Assembly: GCF_937875265.1 (NCBI RefSeq)
Contig: NZ_CALLXM010000029.1
Location: 1 to 8,144 of the forward strand
From: an uncultured Acetobacter sp.
GTDB taxonomy: Bacteria > Pseudomonadota > Alphaproteobacteria > Acetobacterales > Acetobacteraceae
DNA length: 8,144 nt
Reading direction: 5' to 3'
Below the pieces are notes generated by a model. That model was not told where the DNA came from, ran no database searches, and worked only from the letters and a program-made list of their open reading frames with translations. Position 1 is the first letter of the stretch. Every line of letters begins with the position of its first letter. The translations under genes and the position numbers were made by a program. Below are positions 5,601 to 8,144 of this stretch, in pieces.

Positions 5601-5953
5601 GTGACGGCTGATTTTGGCTGAATATGTTGTGTGATGAGCTTGGTGTCGAGTCACCTTTCTCTCGTGGCTCTAAGCGGCCAGTCATTCTGTGAGGCGCGAA
5701 CACTTAAATTTAGTGGCACGTGAGTATCGTTGAGCCACAGGTTAGACCTGTTGCCTTTAGGTTATATGGCAACGTGCTACGGAAGTTCGTGTCTACAAAG
5801 ATTGCACGTCTTCATCCATGGCAGCATAACTTCTGGCCCATTATCAGGTAAGAAGCTGGAAAAATATTTAGTAAGGTAATTAAGCCATTATAAGCGATCC
5901 ATGTTGGATCTCTATACCATTTACAAATACCCGAAAATGCTTCGGAGTAGTAA
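5601..5953. other. Intergenic stretch with several short hairpins, no gene seen
   Basis: No convincing reading frame or gene family is visible in the 353 bases between the Hint terminator and the tRNA 3' end. It holds consecutive small inverted repeats: GTGGC/GCCAC (5713-5738), CAGGT/ACCTG (5738-5750), GTTGCC/GGCAAC (5750-5773), ACGTGC/GCACGT (5772-5809) and GATCCA/TGGATC (5896-5910). They could be a structured RNA or chance. No promoter or T-run frames them. Confidence 0.4.
5931..5945 (-). terminator. Weak hairpin downstream of tRNA-Glu
   Basis: CCGAA/TTCGG arms with a five-base loop lie nine bases beyond the tRNA CCA end on the minus strand, followed by GTATTTG rather than a clean T-run. 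It is a possible end or processing signal for the tRNA transcript. Confidence 0.25.
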
Positions 5954-6029
5954 TGGTGTCCCGTACGGGATTCGAACCCGTGTTGCCGCCGTGAAAGGGC
6001 AGTGTCCTAGGCCTCTAGACGAACGGGAC
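5954..6029 (-). tRNA. tRNA-Glu (anticodon UUC)
   Basis: A 76-base gene including encoded CCA (5954-5956). The acceptor arms GTCCCGT and ACGGGAC pair perfectly, with discriminator A. The T arm carries GGTTCGAATCC. The anticodon loop CTTTCAC (minus strand of 5991-5997), on a CTGCC/GGCGG stem, gives anticodon TTC, decoding GAA/GAG. It stands alone here with its own promoter. Its 3' end faces the spacer and the Hint gene, a common orientation for integration sites, but I found no second copy of the tRNA end in the window. Confidence 0.97.
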
Positions 6030-6049
6030 AAGAGGCTGTGTTGGGCCTT

Positions 6050-6078
6050 GATCTAGAGGGGTTTTCGGGGAGCGTCAA
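6050..6078 (-). promoter_or_regulatory. Promoter of tRNA-Glu
   Basis: On the minus strand TTGACG (6078-6073) is a 5/6 -35 box. It is followed after exactly 17 bases by TAGATC (6055-6050), a weak -10, which ends 20 bases before the mature tRNA 5' end. The position and spacing are right for a stable-RNA promoter. Confidence 0.55.
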
Positions 6079-6130
6079 GAACGAAATTCATATTTTTGGA
6101 ATTTTTTTATGGCGTATAAACAGGCACCAT

Positions 6131-6162
6131 AAAAAGACCGGGAAAGCAGTGCTTCCCCGGCC
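6131..6162 (-). terminator. Rho-independent terminator of the lipase gene
   Basis: Read on the minus strand, a G+C-rich stem of ten or more base pairs (CCGGGGAAGC at 6160-6151 with GCTTTCCCGG at 6147-6138, one mismatch) has a three-base loop. It runs through TC into TTTTT (6135-6131). It lies 27 bases after the lipase stop codon. Confidence 0.85.
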
Positions 6163-6188
6163 ATACTGATGTTTCCAGCGCTTAGGTA

Positions 6189-7355
6189 TCAGGCGGCAAA
6201 GGCCGAGCCAGAGTGGTGGTTCTGTCGCAAAGTGTCGGCAGCAATGAACTGGGAGATGGTATCCCCCGCAGCGTTAAATACCGGGCCGTGTGAAACACCA
6301 CCGATATTCTGGGAGATGGAGGTGGGAGAGAGTGTGACCCCAAGGTCCCCCGCCACAGCGCCAGGCAAATGATATTTTACGAAGTCTGTCGTGATCTGGG
6401 CAAGCTGGACCGCATTGCCTATCAGCGTATGGCTCCACACTCCGGCAATGTGGTTGGAGAGCGTCTGCTGGTCTGCCTCTGCCCCCACCGCGATAACATG
6501 CCCATAATGGGGCATTGCGCCCTCACTTCCGGGCTTGTAGGCGGGGGCAAAAGGCTGGAAGCCCTGAATGTCGGAGGCCATGCTGCCTACCGGGTCTCCA
6601 TATGTGATCACGTTCGCAAAATTGGCACCCGTCCCTACGCCGGTAGAGGCGGCGGGCAGTCCCGTTGATTCAAAAGAGATACCACCCAGCCCAGTCTGTT
6701 GTGCGACGTAAGAGGCTTCTATCCCGCCAAGGGAATGGCCCGTGACGAAAATATTATTCGTATCAATGCCCCGTTCACCCGCTTCATGCACAACAAAACG
6801 TGTGAAAGCTAAAGCATCTTTCTGAGATTGCGAGACATGCTGTGATGCCGCCTGAATATCCGCAGCAATCTGACCGACGAGAATGGTGGGATTGATGAGC
6901 ATGTTATCCCCGCCAGTTGTGCCCTGGAAAGCGATAACGACCTGCTGGTCCGGGGTCTGCCAGACTTTGGCGGCCATACCGCTGAACTGATCGCTGATAA
7001 CAAGCTGTTTGCCATCATGCAGGAAGGGCGTCAGGTCACTTGGTGTTCCGGCAAGAGAATAGGTGGCGTTGCTGGCGTTCAGGAACTGAGAGACTGTGGG
7101 GGTATGCGTGCCGCTCTGGTCGGTTGGCACGGGGATGGCATCCTTGCTGGACAGGAAAGACAGGTCTGTCACCGTCTGATGGCCAATAATGGCCTGAGGG
7201 ATGCTGAGAATGGGGCTGATGATATGATTGACGCCTGAGCCAACAGTGTTAGCAATCTGGATGGCATCGGATGTGACATTCAGGACGCCGCGCCAGAAAT
7301 CCTCTTTAAGGCTGCTAAAAAGGCTGTGTGGCGTACGGAGGGTGGAGTTTTTCAC
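6189..7355 (-). CDS. Lipase / esterase, alpha/beta hydrolase, family I.3-like catalytic domain without RTX repeats
   Basis: A 388-residue serine hydrolase. The nucleophile elbow is VTGHSLGG with Ser208 (204-211). IAFQGTTGG (141-149) supplies the oxyanion strand. ITYGDPVGS (250-258) gives Asp254, and GVWSHTLIG (305-313) gives His309 as probable acid and base. From memory, the family I.3 lipase of Pseudomonas sp. MIS38 uses Ser207, Asp255 and His313 with IAFRGTSG, VSGHSLGG and WISHLP, very close in both spacing and motif. The C-terminal RTX repeats of that family are absent. There is no signal peptide, so the location is uncertain. The start is GTG 7355, with AAGGA (7368-7364) eight bases upstream. 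It is monocistronic, ends in its own terminator, and is divergent from the Cys-repeat protein. The natural substrate (glyceride, phospholipid or other ester) is not deducible. Confidence 0.88.
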   Translation of the reverse strand: MKNSTLRTPHSLFSSLKEDFWRGVLNVTSDAIQIANTVGSGVNHIISPILSIPQAIIGHQTVTDLSFLSSKDAIPVPTDQSGTHTPTVSQFLNASNATYSLAGTPSDLTPFLHDGKQLVISDQFSGMAAKVWQTPDQQVVIAFQGTTGGDNMLINPTILVGQIAADIQAASQHVSQSQKDALAFTRFVVHEAGERGIDTNNIFVTGHSLGGIEASYVAQQTGLGGISFESTGLPAASTGVGTGANFANVITYGDPVGSMASDIQGFQPFAPAYKPGSEGAMPHYGHVIAVGAEADQQTLSNHIAGVWSHTLIGNAVQLAQITTDFVKYHLPGAVAGDLGVTLSPTSISQNIGGVSHGPVFNAAGDTISQFIAADTLRQNHHSGSAFAA

Positions 7356-7429
7356 GGCGATAATCCTTGTTTTTATATTTTGATGGATTGCGTCAGCGAC
7401 AACCGGGATAGCTCTTATTTCATGGACAA

Positions 7430-7459
7430 ATATTAATTTTCTTTTGAGAAAAAATGCAA
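7430..7459 (-). promoter_or_regulatory. Possible promoter of the lipase gene
   Basis: On the minus strand TTGCAT (7459-7454, 4/6) and TAATAT (7435-7430, 4/6) are separated by 18 bases, giving a leader of about 70 bases. The surrounding DNA is A+T-rich, so alternative matches exist. Confidence 0.3.
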
Positions 7460-7477
7460 GAAATTTGAATCTCTTTT

Positions 7478-7492
7478 TTAAGAAATTCTTAA
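7478..7492. promoter_or_regulatory. Perfect 15-base palindrome between lipase and Cys-repeat genes
   Basis: TTAAGAA-A-TTCTTAA is fully symmetric with seven-base arms. It sits just upstream of the possible lipase -35 box and inside a divergent spacer. It is operator-like; the regulator is unknown. Confidence 0.4.
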
Positions 7493-7526
7493 TTTATTAT
7501 TATTTTTCAAAGCGATAAACCGTAAA

Positions 7527-7551
7527 ATTCCGATTCGGAAATAACCGGAAT
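7527..7551. promoter_or_regulatory. TTCC-N5-GGAA dyad upstream of the Cys-repeat gene
   Basis: ATTCC-GATTC-GGAAA (7527-7541), within which TTCCG/CGGAA are perfect five-base arms, is followed by CCGGAAT (7545-7551). The half-sites and five-base spacer are the same as in the LysR operator at 611-625. It lies 65-89 bases before the start codon. Confidence 0.35.
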
Positions 7552-7615
7552 ACTTGAGGATCACCAGCATCCTGCTGCACACAGAGAGACAAGGGGCAGA
7601 CCTAAAGGAAGATCC

Positions 7616-8032
7616 ATGGCGCGAAAGCGAAAGGAACGAAAACGCTGGAGGCATGCCCTTCTGCTGTATGGCGTGATGGGGGGCGGTAGCGTGTTTGGAA
7701 GTGCCCCTGCCTTTGCTGCTGAGCCGCCTGCTGCATCACAAGGGCTGGATGTGCCGGAGGGCATTGCCCGGTGTGACATCACGACTGGTCGTCCAGTTTT
7801 TTGTGGAGCGCCTTACACCGGGCAGGCCGTGCTGCCGCAGGGCGGGGCATTTTACCATGTGTGTGATGTTACGCTGGGCACAGCCCGGTTCTGCTCCGGG
7901 CTGTATACCGGGCGGGCCGTCGTTCGGCAGGGGCGCGGAGATTATGCGCGGTGTGACCTGACCATGGGCCGTGTCACGTTTTGTCAGGGGCCGTATACAG
8001 GAAAGGCGGTTATTCCGCAGAACGCAGACTAA
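7616..8032 (+). CDS. Secreted small protein with three 30-residue cysteine-pair repeats, function unknown
   Basis: A 138-residue protein. A basic N-terminus (RKRKERKR), a hydrophobic stretch (about 14-30) and APAFA-AE form a clear Sec signal peptide, cleaved after residue 34 or 35. The mature part carries three repeats of exactly 30 residues. Cysteines are at 53/63, 83/93 and 113/123, always ten apart, within the pattern C-D-x-T-x-G-x3-F-C-x3-Y-T-G-x-A-V-x2-Q. Six cysteines in an exported protein suggest three disulfides, one per repeat, and a rigid modular fold. The start ATG 7616 has AAGGAAG (7605-7611) just upstream. It is divergent from the lipase. The family is not recognised. It could be a periplasmic or surface binding protein or an inhibitor, but the sequence shows no catalytic motif. 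I am sure that it is a gene and exported, and unsure of its role. Confidence 0.85.
   Translation: MARKRKERKRWRHALLLYGVMGGGSVFGSAPAFAAEPPAASQGLDVPEGIARCDITTGRPVFCGAPYTGQAVLPQGGAFYHVCDVTLGTARFCSGLYTGRAVVRQGRGDYARCDLTMGRVTFCQGPYTGKAVIPQNAD
7769..8029 (+). repeat. Three 90-bp coding repeats (30-aa units)
   Basis: Units at 7769-7858, 7859-7948 and 7949-8029 (the last lacking three codons) code for the CDxTxG...FC...YTGxAVxxQ repeat. The period is exactly 90 bases with no insertion. Codons differ freely between units while key residues hold, so the duplications are old and under protein-level selection. Confidence 0.85.
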
Positions 8033-8041
8033 CCGCCTTTA

Positions 8042-8097
8042 TCAGGGTGCCCGGATGGGTGCCCGAAGACACCCTGAGGCTAAAGCATTAGTTTTTT
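8042..8097 (+). terminator. Probable terminator between convergent genes
   Basis: TCAGGGTG (8042-8049) and CACCCTGA (8070-8077) form an 8-bp stem around a 20-base loop. A small CTAA/TTAG dyad (8080-8091) and six T (8092-8097) follow. The large loop and the gap to the T-run make the plus-strand call moderate. The big stem could also act on the minus strand. GGGTGCCCG is repeated directly at 8045 and 8057. Confidence 0.5.
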
Positions 8098-8144
8098 GAA
8101 GTCTTCAGCCCACGGAACGTCAGCATCGGGCCAATATCGGGGTC
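8088..8144 (-). CDS. C-terminal end of an unidentified minus-strand gene
   Basis: The minus strand from the right edge reads DPDIGPMLTFRGLKTSKN followed by TAA (8090-8088), with a hairpin just beyond. The residue mix and the placement of the stop before a shared terminator suggest the tail of a gene convergent with the Cys-repeat gene. Eighteen residues are too few to name a family, and the frame itself is uncertain. Confidence 0.45.
   Translation of the reverse strand, partial: DPDIGPMLTFRGLKTSKN

Noticed and set aside
5738..5809. Riboswitch call for the hairpin cluster
   Set aside because: No known riboswitch consensus is recognisable, no promoter or downstream plus-strand gene follows, and the arms are short enough to arise by chance.
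1..8144. Insertion sequence, prophage or CRISPR-Cas system
   Set aside because: I looked for transposase or integrase motifs, long terminal inverted repeats with target duplications, and regularly spaced repeats. None could be supported.

Overview
The window looks like chromosomal DNA of an acetic acid bacterium (Acetobacteraceae, Acetobacter or Komagataeibacter type). The main reason is the 941-residue protein in the middle. It joins AIDA-like beta-helix repeats to a hedgehog/intein-type (Hint) domain and to a C-terminal domain with VRIVSRSSRP...RRYLGVAV and WTDGDA motifs, an architecture I associate with this family. This placement is family-level recognition, not a database result.

Layout. 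(1) 1-1525: a divergent pair, an Old Yellow Enzyme-type flavin reductase running off the left edge on the minus strand and a LysR-type regulator on the plus strand. They share a 134-bp spacer holding two near-identical TCC(A/G)TATTGGA dyads, 42 bp apart and symmetric about overlapping, opposed -10 boxes. (2) 1526-2716: about 1.2 kb without an obvious conserved gene. It has a very A+T-rich core (5 G/C among the 60 bases 1861-1920) with palindromes and direct repeats, two sigma70-like promoter candidates, a possible 53-codon gene at 2162-2323, and a more G+C-rich stretch (2400-2660) that may be a gene remnant. (3) 2717-5542: the large Hint protein, followed by a strong intrinsic terminator. (4) 5601-6162: a spacer, then tRNA-Glu(UUC) on the minus strand with its own promoter. 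(5) 6189-7355: a minus-strand lipase whose Ser/Asp/His spacing resembles family I.3 lipases but which lacks RTX repeats. (6) 7616-8032: a divergent small secreted protein built of three exact 30-residue cysteine-pair repeats, of unknown function. (7) 8088-8144: the last codons of a minus-strand gene entering from the right.

How the genes may work together. The reductase and LysR regulator very probably form one regulatory unit. The Hint protein, the lipase and the Cys-repeat protein are all candidates for envelope or extracellular proteins, but nothing in the DNA ties them into one pathway and no secretion transporter is in view. The most unusual items are the Hint protein, which could be a self-processing adhesin with its only pre-junction nucleophilic cysteine at the junction, the Cys-repeat protein, and the symmetric LysR operator.
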